The position numbers and the translations under genes are program-made. Below the pieces are notes generated by a model. The model searched no databases. It was not told where the DNA came from and saw only the letters and a program-made list of their open reading frames with translations. DNA of 64,000 bases from Corynebacterium pelargi (GTDB lineage Bacteria > Actinomycetota > Actinomycetes > Mycobacteriales > Mycobacteriaceae). The DNA is taken from the NCBI RefSeq assembly GCF_014635485.1, contig NZ_BMCX01000001.1:551634-615633 (forward strand). Direction: 5' to 3'. Below are positions 25,834 to 36,100 of the stretch, one piece after another; within the stretch, counting starts at the first letter, position 1, and every line of letters begins with the position of its first letter.

Positions 25834-26577
25834 TTACTTTTTCACCGTCCTGAATTCGATACCAGTTTCTTGAGGGCCTACCTCGACCACGCGATCCACG
25901 AAGATGCCTTGGAGATCGATCTCTTCTGGAAGCAACTGGTCTACTACATGTTCTGCCTGCACGATGGTGATGCGACCGCACATCGCAGCATCGGGATTGA
26001 AGTTTTGAGCCGTCTTGTTAAAACGCAGGTTGCCGTAACGATCGGCCTTGTGTGCATGCACGAAGGCGAAATCCGCGCGGATGCCCTCTTCTAAGACATA
26101 GGCCTCGCCGTTGAATTCGCGGATCTCCTTCGGCTTGGAGTACTGCGCCACGCTGCCGTCGGGGTTGTAGCGAGTCGGGATGCCACCTTCTGCAAGCTGA
26201 GTGCCCACACCTGCTTTGGTGTAGAAGGCAGGAATTCCGGCACCACCTGCACGCATGCGCTCCGCAAGCGTGCCTTGAGGAGTGAACTCGACGGTAAGCT
26301 CGCCGGCCAGGTACTGGCGAGCGTATTCCTTATTTGTGCCGAGGTAGGAACCGATCGAGCGGGCGATGCGCTTATCTTCAAGGAGAAGACCGAGCCCAAA
26401 GCCGTCGGTACCGAGGTTATTGGAGATGATGGTGAGCTCGCCGACGCCGAGTTCACGCAGTCCTTCGATCAACCGGGCGGGAATGCCCACCAAACCAAAG
26501 CCGCCGACGGCGATCGAGGCGCCTTCAGGAATATCAGCGACGGCTTCTTTCACGTCTTTCAATACCTTGTCCAACAT
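25834..26577 (-). CDS. pcaI: 3-oxoacid (3-oxoadipate) CoA-transferase subunit A
   Basis: 247 residues. Family blocks are IAVGGFGLVGIPARLIEGL (glycine-rich, near residue 20), FTPQGTLAERMRAGGAGIPAFYT and NPDAAMCGRITIVQAE. The start at 26577 (MLDKVLKDVKEAV) matches the usual N-terminus; the frame is open 18 codons further, but those residues lie in the promoter region shared with pcaR. Together with subunit B it activates a 3-oxo acid with CoA for thiolysis. It is divergent from pcaR, as in the C. glutamicum pca cluster. Confidence 0.85.
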   Translation of the reverse strand: MLDKVLKDVKEAVADIPEGASIAVGGFGLVGIPARLIEGLRELGVGELTIISNNLGTDGFGLGLLLEDKRIARSIGSYLGTNKEYARQYLAGELTVEFTPQGTLAERMRAGGAGIPAFYTKAGVGTQLAEGGIPTRYNPDGSVAQYSKPKEIREFNGEAYVLEEGIRADFAFVHAHKADRYGNLRFNKTAQNFNPDAAMCGRITIVQAEHVVDQLLPEEIDLQGIFVDRVVEVGPQETGIEFRTVKK

Positions 26578-26706
26578 GTGTCCATGGTATCCGCTGTTCA
26601 CATAATGCACAAGGGTTCTCTGTGCGCACATTTAGGGAAAATGCGCTAGTCTTAACCCCACAACGCTTCACATTTTGGAGCTTCGAGCAAGAAGAAAGTA
26701 GGCACG

Positions 26707-27492
26707 ATGGCTGAGGTTGCGGAGGTGCAATCGCTGGTTCGCGGGCTAGCAGTAATTCGCGCTTTTAATGAACAACACCCGCGCCAAACGCTCGCCCAAG
26801 TGGCGGAAGCTACCGGGCTTGCACGCGCGACGGCCCGCCGTTTCCTTCACACTTTGATGGCTCAAGGCTATGCCTCCACCAACGGCAGCGAGTTTTGGCT
26901 CACCCCAAAAGTGCTGGAATTAGGCTACGCCTACCTCTCTAGCCTGGGACTTCCCACTATTGCGCAGCCGCATATCGAGCAGCTCTCGCGCGAAGTGGAT
27001 GAGTCGTGTTCACTCAGCGTGCTCGATGGTCCAGATGTGGTGTACGTTGCCCGTGCTGCGGTACGCAAGATTATGAGCACCTCAATCACAATCGGTACCC
27101 GCTTTCCTGCCTATGCCACTTCGATGGGGCGCGTGCTGCTCGCCGGCCTCGACGAGAAGGCTTTCGACGCCTACTGGCAGGCCACAACCATCAAGGCGAT
27201 TACCCCGAAAACAATTAGCAAAAAATCTGAGCTTTTTAAGGTAATCGCACAAGTGCGTGATCAGGGTTGGTGCATCGTGGACCAAGAACTCGAATTAGGG
27301 TTGAGGTCCATTGCAGGCCCTGTGCATGATCACGAGGGACGCCTCGTTGCCTCTGTGAATATCTCCACCCCCTACGCCATGCACGAGGAGGAAGAATTGC
27401 GCACCCGCTTTCTTCCCGCTTTGCTCAACACCTGCCAAGCGATCTCGAACGATCTTCGTAATACAACACTTTCCTCCCCCACCATTTCTTAG
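26707..27492 (+). CDS. pcaR: IclR-family regulator of beta-ketoadipate genes
   Basis: 261 residues. N-terminal winged helix (LAVIRAFNEQHPRQTLAQVAEATGLARATARRFLHTL, about 12-48) is followed by the IclR effector domain with the characteristic D-E-S-C-S-L-S and D-Q-E-L-E-L-G-L-R-S-I-A-G-P blocks. Length and sequence fit PcaR/PcaU/CatR. It lies between divergent pcaIJ and, 9 nt downstream, pcaF, which it probably controls in response to 3-oxoadipate or a similar acid. The 129-nt gap to pcaI must hold both promoters. Confidence 0.88.
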   Translation: MAEVAEVQSLVRGLAVIRAFNEQHPRQTLAQVAEATGLARATARRFLHTLMAQGYASTNGSEFWLTPKVLELGYAYLSSLGLPTIAQPHIEQLSREVDESCSLSVLDGPDVVYVARAAVRKIMSTSITIGTRFPAYATSMGRVLLAGLDEKAFDAYWQATTIKAITPKTISKKSELFKVIAQVRDQGWCIVDQELELGLRSIAGPVHDHEGRLVASVNISTPYAMHEEEELRTRFLPALLNTCQAISNDLRNTTLSSPTIS

Positions 27493-27501
27493 GAGAAGGC
27501 C

Positions 27502-28728
27502 ATGTCTAATCCTTCCGATATTGTTATCTGCCACCCCAAGCGCACCGCCGTCGGCCGCTACGGCAAGGAGCTCGTCAACGTCCCGGTTGAAGATCTTGCT
27601 ACTGCCGTGGTTCGGGCAATTATCGACGAAACCCAGATCGACACCGCCGTCATCGACGATCTGATTCTTGGTCAGGCTTCACCCAATGGCGCTGCACCGG
27701 CCCTTGGTCGCGTGGTGGCTCTCAATGCCGGCCTTGGCAACCAGGTGCCGGGTATGCAGCTTGATCGACGCTGCGGTTCCGGGTTGCAAGCCATTGCCAC
27801 GGCAGCAGCCCATATCGCGTCCGGGGCAGCCGAGCTCATTATTGCCGGTGGCGCGGAGTCGATGTCGCGTACCGAATACACCGTTGATGCTGATGTGCGC
27901 TGGGGTAAAAAGGGAGGCAACATGGTGTTTCGCGACCGACTGGCCCAGGCGCGTGAAACCGCCGGTGGTAAGAACCACCCCATCCCCGGTGGCATGATTG
28001 AAACCGCCGAGAATCTTCGTCGCGAATACGGCATTAGCCGCAAGGCACAGGATGCCTTCGCTGCTGCATCCCATGAGCGGGCAGCCAAAGCGCAGGAGTC
28101 CGGCATTTTTGCCGAGGAGATCGTGCCGGTGGAGATTCCTCAGCGCAAGGGCGAGCCGGTGGTCTTTGACCAAGACGCCCACATTCGCCCCGGCACCACC
28201 GAGGAGTCTTTGAGCAAGCTGCGAGCTGTGATGGGTCGCAGCGATGAAGAGGCCACCGTGACCGCGGGCAATGCCTCTGGCCAAAACGATGGCGCAGCAG
28301 CGATGATCGTGACCACTCGAGCAAAGGCTCAGGAATTGGGTCTTGATATCAGCGTCTGTCTGCGCGGCTGGGCTGTGGCAGGTGTTCCTCCGGAGACAAT
28401 GGGCATTGGGCCCGTGGCTGCCGTCGAAAAGCTATTTGCTCGCCTCGACTTGAGCTTTGACGATATCGACCTCATCGAGCTCAACGAGGCATTCGCCGCT
28501 CAGGCATTGGCCTGCCTTGAGCATTGGGGTATTGATGCTGAAGATCCTCGCGTCAATCCGCTCGGTTCCGGCATCTCGCTCGGACACCCCGTTGGTGCAA
28601 CCGGCGCTCGCCTGATGGTAACGGCGGCGCACACCATGCAGCGCGAATCGCTGCACCGCGCACTGGTGACCATGTGCATCGGTGGAGGCCAAGGCCTCGC
28701 CGCGGTGATTGAGCGCGAAGACGCCTAG
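27502..28728 (+). CDS. pcaF: Thiolase, probably 3-oxoadipyl-CoA thiolase
   Basis: 408 residues, thiolase superfamily with all catalytic features: nucleophile Cys in [11 protein letters not shown] (near residue 90), His in [13 protein letters not shown] and the second Cys in TMCIGGGQG, plus NEAFAAQAL. It cleaves a 3-oxoacyl-CoA to acetyl-CoA plus a shortened acyl-CoA (succinyl-CoA if the substrate is 3-oxoadipyl-CoA). GGAG lies before the ATG. In C. glutamicum pcaF is followed by pcaD and pcaO; here an unrelated transporter gene on the other strand follows, so only the last two steps of the pathway are present. Confidence 0.85.
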   Translation: MSNPSDIVICHPKRTAVGRYGKELVNVPVEDLATAVVRAIIDETQIDTAVIDDLILGQASPNGAAPALGRVVALNAGLGNQVPGMQLDRRCGSGLQAIATAAAHIASGAAELIIAGGAESMSRTEYTVDADVRWGKKGGNMVFRDRLAQARETAGGKNHPIPGGMIETAENLRREYGISRKAQDAFAAASHERAAKAQESGIFAEEIVPVEIPQRKGEPVVFDQDAHIRPGTTEESLSKLRAVMGRSDEEATVTAGNASGQNDGAAAMIVTTRAKAQELGLDISVCLRGWAVAGVPPETMGIGPVAAVEKLFARLDLSFDDIDLIELNEAFAAQALACLEHWGIDAEDPRVNPLGSGISLGHPVGATGARLMVTAAHTMQRESLHRALVTMCIGGGQGLAAVIEREDA

Positions 28729-28738
28729 CCCAAACCGA

Positions 28739-29656
28739 TTAACTAAAACGCACCAAGCTCACGCCACCAAAGATCAGCACCAAACCAATGATTCTGATCG
28801 CGCTGATCTTGGTGCGTGGTGCTCCAAAGGCTCCACGAAGTTCAAGTACTTGACCGGTAATCATGGCACCGGAAATGGAGGCGATCACCATCGTGCCGGT
28901 GCCAATGATTGGGGCAAGAGTGGCACCGCCAATAACAAAGGCCGCTCCGAGCACGCCACCAAGCCACATCCACCAGGGGCCTGAAGCAGGGCGAACCTTC
29001 GCATTGCCCCGCCAGATCACAGCAGCGCTGAGAGCCAAGAGCAAAACAAGCCCCACGACGAGCGAAATTTCGCCCGCGAGGATCGGTGAATCCAGCACGC
29101 GACCAAGCTGACCATTGACGGCAGTTTGGGTTGCAGAGCCCATCCCAATGGCCACCGCGAAGCAACGCCATGCCCACGTGTGTGCACCTTCTGTGCGCCC
29201 ACCTGCGCCACGGCGTGGAAGCTCAAGCACGCACGCTACGCCCAATAACACGATGGCAGCGCCACCAAGGCGCGCGGGCGTCATAGGGATGCTGGGATAG
29301 TGGAAGAGCCCGAAAGCGTCGACGAAGAGCCCCATGAAGGTCTGACCGAGAATGGGCAAAATGACCGTTTGCACCGCGCCGATACGTGGGAAGATCACGA
29401 TATTGCCCACGATGAAGGCAACACCCATAAACCCACCTAGCCACAGCCACCAGGGTTGACCGATCAACGAATCGAGCCGGCCAAGGAGATTATTTCTGGC
29501 GATGGCCATCAGCAGCGCCACCGACGCCACCGCGATAATGAAGCTGTAGGTTGCGGTGATAATCGGTGAGCCCACCGATTGCCGCAAACGGGTGTTAATC
29601 CCCGTTTGGATTGGCACCACCGCCCCGACTAGGACGGCGCAGATTAATAACAGCAC
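28739..29656 (-). CDS. DMT-superfamily transporter (YdcZ/DUF606 type)
   Basis: 305 residues, about 10 hydrophobic segments in two repeats of the DUF606/YdcZ type (each half starts with a V-x-P-I-Q-T-G-I-N / T-A-V-N-G-Q-L motif: GAVVPIQTGINTRLRQSVGSP and TQTAVNGQLGRVLDSPI). The start is the GTG at 29656 with GGAGGAG ahead. Function unknown; family members are presumed drug/metabolite transporters. It ends 10 nt from pcaF and converges with it. Confidence 0.78.
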   Translation of the reverse strand: MLLLICAVLVGAVVPIQTGINTRLRQSVGSPIITATYSFIIAVASVALLMAIARNNLLGRLDSLIGQPWWLWLGGFMGVAFIVGNIVIFPRIGAVQTVILPILGQTFMGLFVDAFGLFHYPSIPMTPARLGGAAIVLLGVACVLELPRRGAGGRTEGAHTWAWRCFAVAIGMGSATQTAVNGQLGRVLDSPILAGEISLVVGLVLLLALSAAVIWRGNAKVRPASGPWWMWLGGVLGAAFVIGGATLAPIIGTGTMVIASISGAMITGQVLELRGAFGAPRTKISAIRIIGLVLIFGGVSLVRFS

Positions 29657-29740
29657 AAGCGCTCCTCCCCGCTATTGGCGTATCGGCCAGGAAAACTGTG
29701 ACCTAGACCAAGCCTAGCGGGTACTCAGCACCTTCAGGTT

Positions 29741-30277
29741 TTAGCGCTGGCGGTCGCGCTTTTGAAATCCCATACGAGGCCTGAAGCCCTCTGGACGGCG
29801 CAATTGTGCTACCGCATCCCCAATGACAAGGCGGAAACGAGGGCTCATCGGCGGCATCTGCATGATGGAAAACCAAGCCACCTCAGTGTTCTCATCATCA
29901 CCAACGCTGGGTGGATCATCGCCGATAACGGAACACCGCATCGCGGTATCCATATAGCTAGCCTGATCGCCATTCGGGTAGGTCACAGGGCCTGCTGCGC
30001 CAACGCCCAACAATGCCTCCACCTGAACGTCAAGGCCGGTTTCCTCTTTGACCTCACGCACCGCAGCGATATGTGGTTCCTCACCGGGATCAACGATGCC
30101 AGTAACCGGCGTCCACTGATCGTTATCGGCGCGTTTGACCAAGAGCACCTCGGGGACGGCACTGATTGGAGCCCCTTCAGGAACATCGCGGATGACAACG
30201 GCAGTCACGCCTGGCATAAAGAGCATGTCATTGCCGATTTTCTCGCGCAGCTTCAACACGAATTCCGGGGTGGCCAC
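29741..30277 (-). CDS. NUDIX hydrolase
   Basis: 178 residues. The Nudix box is complete: GIVDPGEEPHIAAVREVKEETGL (G-x5-E-x7-R-E-V-x-E-E-T-G). Such enzymes hydrolyse nucleoside diphosphates linked to another moiety; the substrate cannot be told. The start is a GTG at 30277 that overlaps by one base the TAG of a 50-residue ORF upstream (TAGTG), so the two are translationally coupled in an operon behind thrC. Confidence 0.85.
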   Translation of the reverse strand: MATPEFVLKLREKIGNDMLFMPGVTAVVIRDVPEGAPISAVPEVLLVKRADNDQWTPVTGIVDPGEEPHIAAVREVKEETGLDVQVEALLGVGAAGPVTYPNGDQASYMDTAMRCSVIGDDPPSVGDDENTEVAWFSIMQMPPMSPRFRLVIGDAVAQLRRPEGFRPRMGFQKRDRQR

Positions 30278-30429
30278 TAGTCTTGCTCCTTCTGGGCGTC
30301 GTGGTGTGCCTCGGCGGTTGCCGATTCATCCTCTTCCTGTTGGAGGGCACCGTTTTTGAGTTGCTCTACCAGCGCTGCGGGATCGAATTCATTGAAGTAC
30401 TCCGCCGGTGCCGTGCGTTCTTGTGCCAT
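30277..30429 (-). CDS. Small acidic protein between thrC and the NUDIX gene
   Basis: 50 residues starting MAQERTAPAEYFNEFDP and ending HHDAQKEQD; acidic, no membrane segment, probably helical in its middle. A strong GGAGGTG ribosome site lies 9 nt before the ATG, within the last codons of thrC (stop at 30435), and its stop overlaps the NUDIX start. Ribosome site and tight packing argue for a real gene. Function unknown. Confidence 0.65.
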   Translation of the reverse strand: MAQERTAPAEYFNEFDPAALVEQLKNGALQQEEDESATAEAHHDAQKEQD

Positions 30430-30434
30430 TTCGA

Positions 30435-31877
30435 CTACACCTCCGATGCTGCAATGGAATCAAGGATGTACTGCTTGACTGCCTCGGGATCATTCGGCAG
30501 ATCAGCAACGTGGCGCTCAGCGTCCATAATTCCTGCAAAGCGCTCGGGAATCTCTGGTTCTTCACCGATTGATTCTTTGATGGTTTGGGCAAACTTCACC
30601 GGCAATGCGGTTTCGAGCACCACGATGGGGGTTGCTACCTGCTCAGTCCAATCGCGAGCGGCCTTGACGCCGTCCGCGGTGTGCGGATCAATCAACGTGC
30701 CGGTGCGCTCGTAGCAATCTCGAATCGTGGCCACTCGATCGGCGTGGGTGGAGGTAGCAGACGCAAAGCCATAGTCTTGCGCTGCCTTGGGGAACGCTGG
30801 GTCGTCGACAAGCGAGAAACCGCCTTGCTTGACTTTTTGCCCGAAGAGCTCAGCGGTGCGCTCGGCATCGCGGTCGAGCAGATCGAAGATGAAGCGTTCG
30901 AAGTTCGAGGCGCGCGAGATATCCATCGAAGGCGAAGAGGTTTCGAAGGTGTCCGCCGAGCTGCGAACGCGATAATTGCCGGTGCGGAAGAACTCGTCAA
31001 GGACGTCATTTTCGTTGGTGGCAACGATCAGACGGTCGATTGGCAAGCCCATCTGGCGCGCAATGTGTCCTGCACAAATATCGCCAAAGTTGCCGGTAGG
31101 AACCGCGAAGCTTAGCTTTTGCTCATTGCTATCAGTCATGCGGAGGTAGGTGGAAATGTAGTACACCACCTGCGCCATCAAACGAGCCCAGTTAATGGAA
31201 TTGACGGCACCGATGCGTTGCACGCGCTTGAAGTCGGCATCAGCAGACACGGCCTTGACTGCGTCTTGGCAATCATCAAACACACCGTCGAGGGCGATAT
31301 TGAAAATGTTGGGATCATCAAGGCCGAACATTTGAGCCTGCTGGAACGGCGTCATGCGACCTTTCGGGGTGAGCATAAAAACGCGGATGCCTTTGCGGCC
31401 GCGCATCGCGTACTCAGCAGAAGAACCGGTATCGCCTGAGGTTGCGCCCAGGATATTGAGCGTATCGCCGCGGCGAGCAAGCTCGTATTCGAATAACTCG
31501 CCAAGCATCTGCATGGCCATGTCTTTAAATGCAGCCGTCGGGCCTTCAGAAAGGTGGCCGAGATAGATGCGATCTTCCAGGTGCGAGACGGGAACGATGT
31601 CCTCGTGGGCAAACTTCTGCGTGGTATAAGCACGCGCAGCAATACCTTCAAGATCTTCGGCGGGAATGTCATCGACGAAGAGCTTGAGCACCTCGGCTGC
31701 CAATGCTGCATAACCCTGCTCAGCAAGAAGCTTGCGCCACTGATCAAGTTGGGCACCATCGATCTGCGGATAGTGCTCAGGCAGATACAAGCCGCCGTCG
31801 GGGCTTAAGCCTGCAATCAAAATGTCGCTAAAACTCGCTGGGGTCTGGGAAGCATCACGCGTAGAAATATATTTCAC
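30435..31877 (-). CDS. thrC: Threonine synthase
   Basis: 480 residues, PLP-dependent threonine synthase of the corynebacterial type (O-phosphohomoserine to threonine). The N-terminus KYISTRDASQTPASFSDILIAGLSPDGGLYLP, the PLP-Lys in PTAAFKDMAMQ, GATSGDTGSSAEYAM, and NSINWARLMAQVVYY are diagnostic. I use the GTG at 31877 because the 13 residues before it are not conserved in type. No threonine-operon genes (hom, thrB) are adjacent, as in C. glutamicum where thrC is separate. The two small genes downstream are cotranscribed. Confidence 0.95.
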   Translation of the reverse strand: MKYISTRDASQTPASFSDILIAGLSPDGGLYLPEHYPQIDGAQLDQWRKLLAEQGYAALAAEVLKLFVDDIPAEDLEGIAARAYTTQKFAHEDIVPVSHLEDRIYLGHLSEGPTAAFKDMAMQMLGELFEYELARRGDTLNILGATSGDTGSSAEYAMRGRKGIRVFMLTPKGRMTPFQQAQMFGLDDPNIFNIALDGVFDDCQDAVKAVSADADFKRVQRIGAVNSINWARLMAQVVYYISTYLRMTDSNEQKLSFAVPTGNFGDICAGHIARQMGLPIDRLIVATNENDVLDEFFRTGNYRVRSSADTFETSSPSMDISRASNFERFIFDLLDRDAERTAELFGQKVKQGGFSLVDDPAFPKAAQDYGFASATSTHADRVATIRDCYERTGTLIDPHTADGVKAARDWTEQVATPIVVLETALPVKFAQTIKESIGEEPEIPERFAGIMDAERHVADLPNDPEAVKQYILDSIAASEV

Positions 31878-31972
31878 GGCTACTACCCTAGCGGGCATCG
31901 CGGGAAAGCAAGGCACACCAGCCCAGCAGGCGCACCCAATATGCCACGACGGATAGCGAACATGGCCTTGAG

Positions 31973-32230
31973 TTAAGCGCCAGTGGCCCGGTTGACCAGG
32001 GCGTCGATGATTGATTTCAGTGCTTGATCGCCAAGCGGTTTATCACCTTCAACCTTCGGCAATGGCCCCGCTGCACCGCGAGCTTGTTCAGCCTCGGCGC
32101 GCACGCTGAGCACCGTGCCCTCCAGTTGCAGTGGGGTGCGGCTTTTTGCACCAGTTGATTCGACTGCACGCAGGAAGGTTTGCAGCTCGCCGATGGTTGC
32201 GCCTTCAAGATCTAAACTCATGTTGATCAT
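31973..32230 (-). CDS. Small conserved hypothetical protein
   Basis: 85 residues beginning MINMSLDLEGATIGELQTFL. It has one helix-rich start (TIGELQTFLRAVESTG) and one beta strand pair (LQLEGTVLSVRAEAE). I do not recognise a family. The ATG at 32230 or 32221 is possible; the longer frame from 32389 includes atypical Cys/Ala-rich sequence and is rejected. It is upstream of and in line with thrC (95-nt gap). Confidence 0.55.
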   Translation of the reverse strand: MINMSLDLEGATIGELQTFLRAVESTGAKSRTPLQLEGTVLSVRAEAEQARGAAGPLPKVEGDKPLGDQALKSIIDALVNRATGA

Positions 32231-32581
32231 ATTTGCTTCAACGTGTGAGCCGCTCGGATCGTTCCCACACTCGGCACCTGGGCCAACACCGAACAAGGCC
32301 ACAGCACAAGCGCGGCGAAGCTGACACCCGGCCAGTGGCACAAGCGGAGCCGCAGGGTGAGACATCGCCCGCCCAAGTTTTTGCAGCACAGCCGGGCCGG
32401 AAACAACCGGGCCGGGTCAGGAACAACAGGGTCAGGAACAACAGGGCTCGGAACAGCCGCGCCAGGAACAACCGGTCCAGGAAAAGTCTGGCCAGCCTGG
32501 GTGTTTGCATCACGAGCCGGCGGGTTCTACATTATTGTTGATTCATCACCTAGAAGGGGCTTAGGCCCTAAGGAGCTAAGA
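32231..32581. other. Gene-poor gap with 15-bp imperfect repeats
   Basis: 351 nt between a small minus-strand gene and the nitroreductase. From about 32396 to 32490 it carries four to five imperfect copies of CAGGAACAACAGGGT. One plus-strand frame would read as a Gln/Glu-rich peptide (QEQQGQEQQ) but is closed upstream by TGA and has no start codon, so I do not call a gene; it could be the remnant of one. The nitroreductase ribosome site AAGGAG lies at the right end. Confidence 0.5.
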
Positions 32582-33157
32582 ATGCGAACTGTTGAAGAAG
32601 CCATCCGTAGCCGCCGCGCCACCAGGGCATATAGCGAGCAACCCATTAGCGATGAGGTACTGAACAAGGTAGTAGAGCTCACCTTGGAAGCCCCATCGGC
32701 TTTTAATGCCCAGCGAGCAGACCTCGTGGTGGTGCGCGACCAGGACGTCAAAGATGCCCTGTACGAGGCCTCCGGCCAGGCACAATTGCGTGATGCACCG
32801 GCGGTACTGATTAGCGTCGCCCGCGCAGATATTCCTGAAGATCTCGAGGAGATCCTTGGCGCTCAGCGCGCCGAGTTCGTCCGCGGCTACCTTGGCAAAC
32901 TCGATCAGGCAGCACTGCGTGAAACTGCGATGAAAGATGCCATGCTGCTGGCAGGCTTTGCTCTTATCGCTGCCCAGGGAGAAGGTCTTGCCACCTCCCC
33001 CACCACCGGCTGGGATGAGTCGAAGGTGCTGCAGGCGATTGGTCTTGGCGGCCGCGAAGACCGTGGCATCGGCCTGGTTATCGGCATGGGATACCCGGCG
33101 GAAACACCAGAGCACCCAGGCAGGGCCGCCAACCGCCGTATTAACAACCGCTACTAG
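32582..33157 (+). CDS. Nitroreductase-family protein
   Basis: 191 residues. FMN-binding nitroreductase fold: R-S-R-R-A-T-R-A-Y near the N-terminus (about 9-17), A-P-S-A-F-N-A-Q (37-44), D-A-M-L-L-A-G-F-A-L-I-A and the C-terminal GLVIGMGYP. AAGGAG precedes the ATG at 32582. The longer frame starting at 32357 runs through a repeat and is not used. Its stop (TAG, 33155-33157) overlaps the stop of glnE on the other strand by two bases, so the two genes converge with no room for a terminator. Confidence 0.85.
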   Translation: MRTVEEAIRSRRATRAYSEQPISDEVLNKVVELTLEAPSAFNAQRADLVVVRDQDVKDALYEASGQAQLRDAPAVLISVARADIPEDLEEILGAQRAEFVRGYLGKLDQAALRETAMKDAMLLAGFALIAAQGEGLATSPTTGWDESKVLQAIGLGGREDRGIGLVIGMGYPAETPEHPGRAANRRINNRY

Positions 33158-36100
33158 CGCTCATCTTCGGTGGGCATCGCCTCACCCCAGAACACTTCAT
33201 CGACGACCTGGCGCGCACGTCTGGTGAGCCTTAAGTAGTGCTCTAGGAACTCTTGATAGTCCTCGGGATTCCACCCTGCAGCACCAGCCACAGCAGCAAG
33301 CTGTGGCCCTGGTTGCGGCAGTTGATCCACACGCTTTCCTCGGACCAGCACAATCGCATTGCGCGCCTCGGTGGCCGCAAGCCAGGCCTCTTTAAGCGTT
33401 TCTACCTTTTCTTTTTCCAACAATTGCTGATCAGCAATCACATCGAGCGATTCCAGAGTTGAGGTATTACGCAACTCCGGAACATTGTGCGCGTGCATCA
33501 GGGTAAGTAACTGCACGGTCCACTCAATATCGGTAAGGGCACCACGGCCTAGCTTTGTATGTGTCTTCGGGTCGGCCCCTCGTGGCAGGCGCTCATTATC
33601 CACCCTGGCCTTCATCCTGCGCACTTCACGGATGACTTTTTGCGTCACCCCAGCGTCGGGATACCTGAAGCGGTCGATCATCAGGAGGAAACGTTCGGCG
33701 AGTTTCACATCACCGGCAATGCCGGTGGCGCGAAGCAGCGCCTGGATTTCCCAGACTTCACCCCAGCGCTCGTAATAACGCTCATAGGATTCCAGCGTGC
33801 GCACCACCGCACCCGAGCGCCCTTCAGGACGAAGCCCAAGATCGACCTCCAGCGGAGGATCGCCGCTCGGTTTTGCCAAACGCTGGCGCATGCGATCGCA
33901 CACCGAGATGGCCCACTTCACAGCTTGGTTTTCTTCCACGCCTTCGACTGGCTCGCACACAAACATCACATCGGCATCGGAGCCATAGCCAAGTTCTGCG
34001 CCGCCGAGGCGCCCCATACCGATCACAGCAATACGGGCAGGTGGCTGTTCAAGGCCTTCTTCCGCCACCGACGCGCGGATCTCTGCACCCAAGGCTGCTT
34101 CCAATACGGCATCCCACACATAGGACAAAGCGCGGCAGACTTCTTCTACTTCCATCATGTTCAGCAGGTCTGCGCTGGCGATGCGTGCGAGCTCTTTGCG
34201 GCGTAGTGAACGCGCAATCGCAATCGCCTTCTTGGGATTTTCGTGGCGCCCGGCAGCAGCCACTAGCGACTTCGACACGGTACCGATCTTGGTATCAAGC
34301 AGTTTGGGGCCACTTGCGCCATCACCAAATTGCTTAATCACGTTGGGTGTAGAAAGAATCAGGTCCGAGGCATAGGGGGAATTGCCAAGTATTCGCATCA
34401 GGCGTTGTCCCACGATGCCTTCGTCGCGAAGCATCCTGAGGAACCAGGTTTGATCATTCAACGCCTCGGAGAGTTTGCGATAATTCAGCAATCCGGCATC
34501 GGGATCTGCAGTTTGCGATAGCCACTCCATCAGGGTTGGCAGGAGCATACTCTGAATTTTCGCTTTGCGGCTCGAACCTGCCGCCAGCTTTTGCAGATGC
34601 TCAAAGGCACGGTCGGGGAATTTGTATCCGAGTGCTCCGAGCTGCAGTTTGGCTGCCTCGGGGGAAAGCTTGATGGTGTCGGCATCCATCACTGCCACCG
34701 AGTTCAGCAGCGGACGATAGAACAGTTTGCGGTGCAGGTTTTGGATGTGCAGGCGCACCTTGCGCAGTTGTTCATCCATCGCATCGATGGCACTGCCCTG
34801 TTTGGAGCTACGGAAACCAGCAGAGCGCGCGAGCCAGCGCAGGTTCTTTTGGTCCTGCGGCGCAGGAAGGGTGTGGGTGCGCTTGACTTTATGCAGTTGC
34901 AGGCGGTGTTCCAGCAAGCGCAAAAACTCATAGGCGCGAGTCAGTTCAGCGCCGTCCTCGCGGCCAATATAGCCACCTTCTACCAGCGCCGAGAGTGCGT
35001 CGACGGTAGCCAAGGTGTGCAGCGATTCATCGGTGCGACCGTGCACGAGCTGCAAAAGCTGCACCGCGAATTCCACATCGCGTAGACCGCCCTCGCCCAA
35101 CTTCAGCTCGCGGGATTTCAGCGCGGAAGGCACATTTTCTAATACCCGCCGGCGCATCGACTGCACATCATCCACAAAAGAGTCACGCTGGCTGGCGTTC
35201 CACACCAAAGGAGAAATGGCGTTGGAGTATTGCTGTGCAAGCGGAATGTAGCCCGTCATGGGTCGGTGCTTGAGCAGCGCTTGGAATTCCCAGGTATCCG
35301 CCCAGCGCTTGTAGTAGGCAACATGGGAATCGAGCGTGCGCACGAGCGCACCGCGTTTGCCTTCCGGCCGAAGGGCTGCGTCGACTTCGAAGAAGCTACG
35401 GCAACCAATTCGGATGAATTCCCCTGCGAGCTTGGTGGCGGCTGGGCTTGGGGGTTCGGCAACGAAGATGACGTCGACATCCGAGATGTAATTCAATTCC
35501 CTGGCGCCACATTTGCCCATCGCCAACACCGCAAGGTGGGTATCGAGTGGTTCATCGCCATAGGTATTGCGCACTGCCACTGCCAGCGCCGCAGTGAGGG
35601 CTGCATCTGCGAGATCAGCCAGTGTTGCGGTGACGACGCTGAAATCTACCTCCGGCTGCCCTTCCCTACGAGGGTCTTCTAGGTAGGTGCCTGCAAGATC
35701 AACGGCGGCGATGCGCAGCAGCAGATTGCGATAGGTCTTTCTCAGAATGACCTCAGCCTCGGTTCCACCGATTCCTGCGCAGTAGGTTCCAGCAGTAGAG
35801 CACTCATCGATGGCGGGATCCTCGGTAGCAAACGACATGCCGAAGGAAAGCTCTGCGTCTTCTGGTGGAGTTTGTTCAAATTGCGCTGGCTTTGCTTGAA
35901 CGCAGCCGAGCAATTCCACGAACATCCCAGCGCGGTGCGGCATCGGTTTTTCCAAGTCGCGCCATAGGTGCGGGTGGGCTACCAGGTGATCGCCGAGCAC
36001 CGATGATCCGCCCAGAAGGGCGAAGAGGCGAACGCGGAACACCACGTTGCTTCTGATCGCCTGATCCACTTCTTCGCGCTCTTGGGGTTCAAGCGCCTCC

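Noticed and set aside
32231..32389. 53-residue extension of the small minus-strand protein with a lipobox-like LAGC
   Set aside because: The segment lacks a proper hydrophobic signal and a ribosome site; the shorter start is more credible.
32357..32581. N-terminal extension of the nitroreductase through the repeat region
   Set aside because: The added Gly/Thr repeat is unlike the family, and AAGGAG precedes the ATG at 32582.
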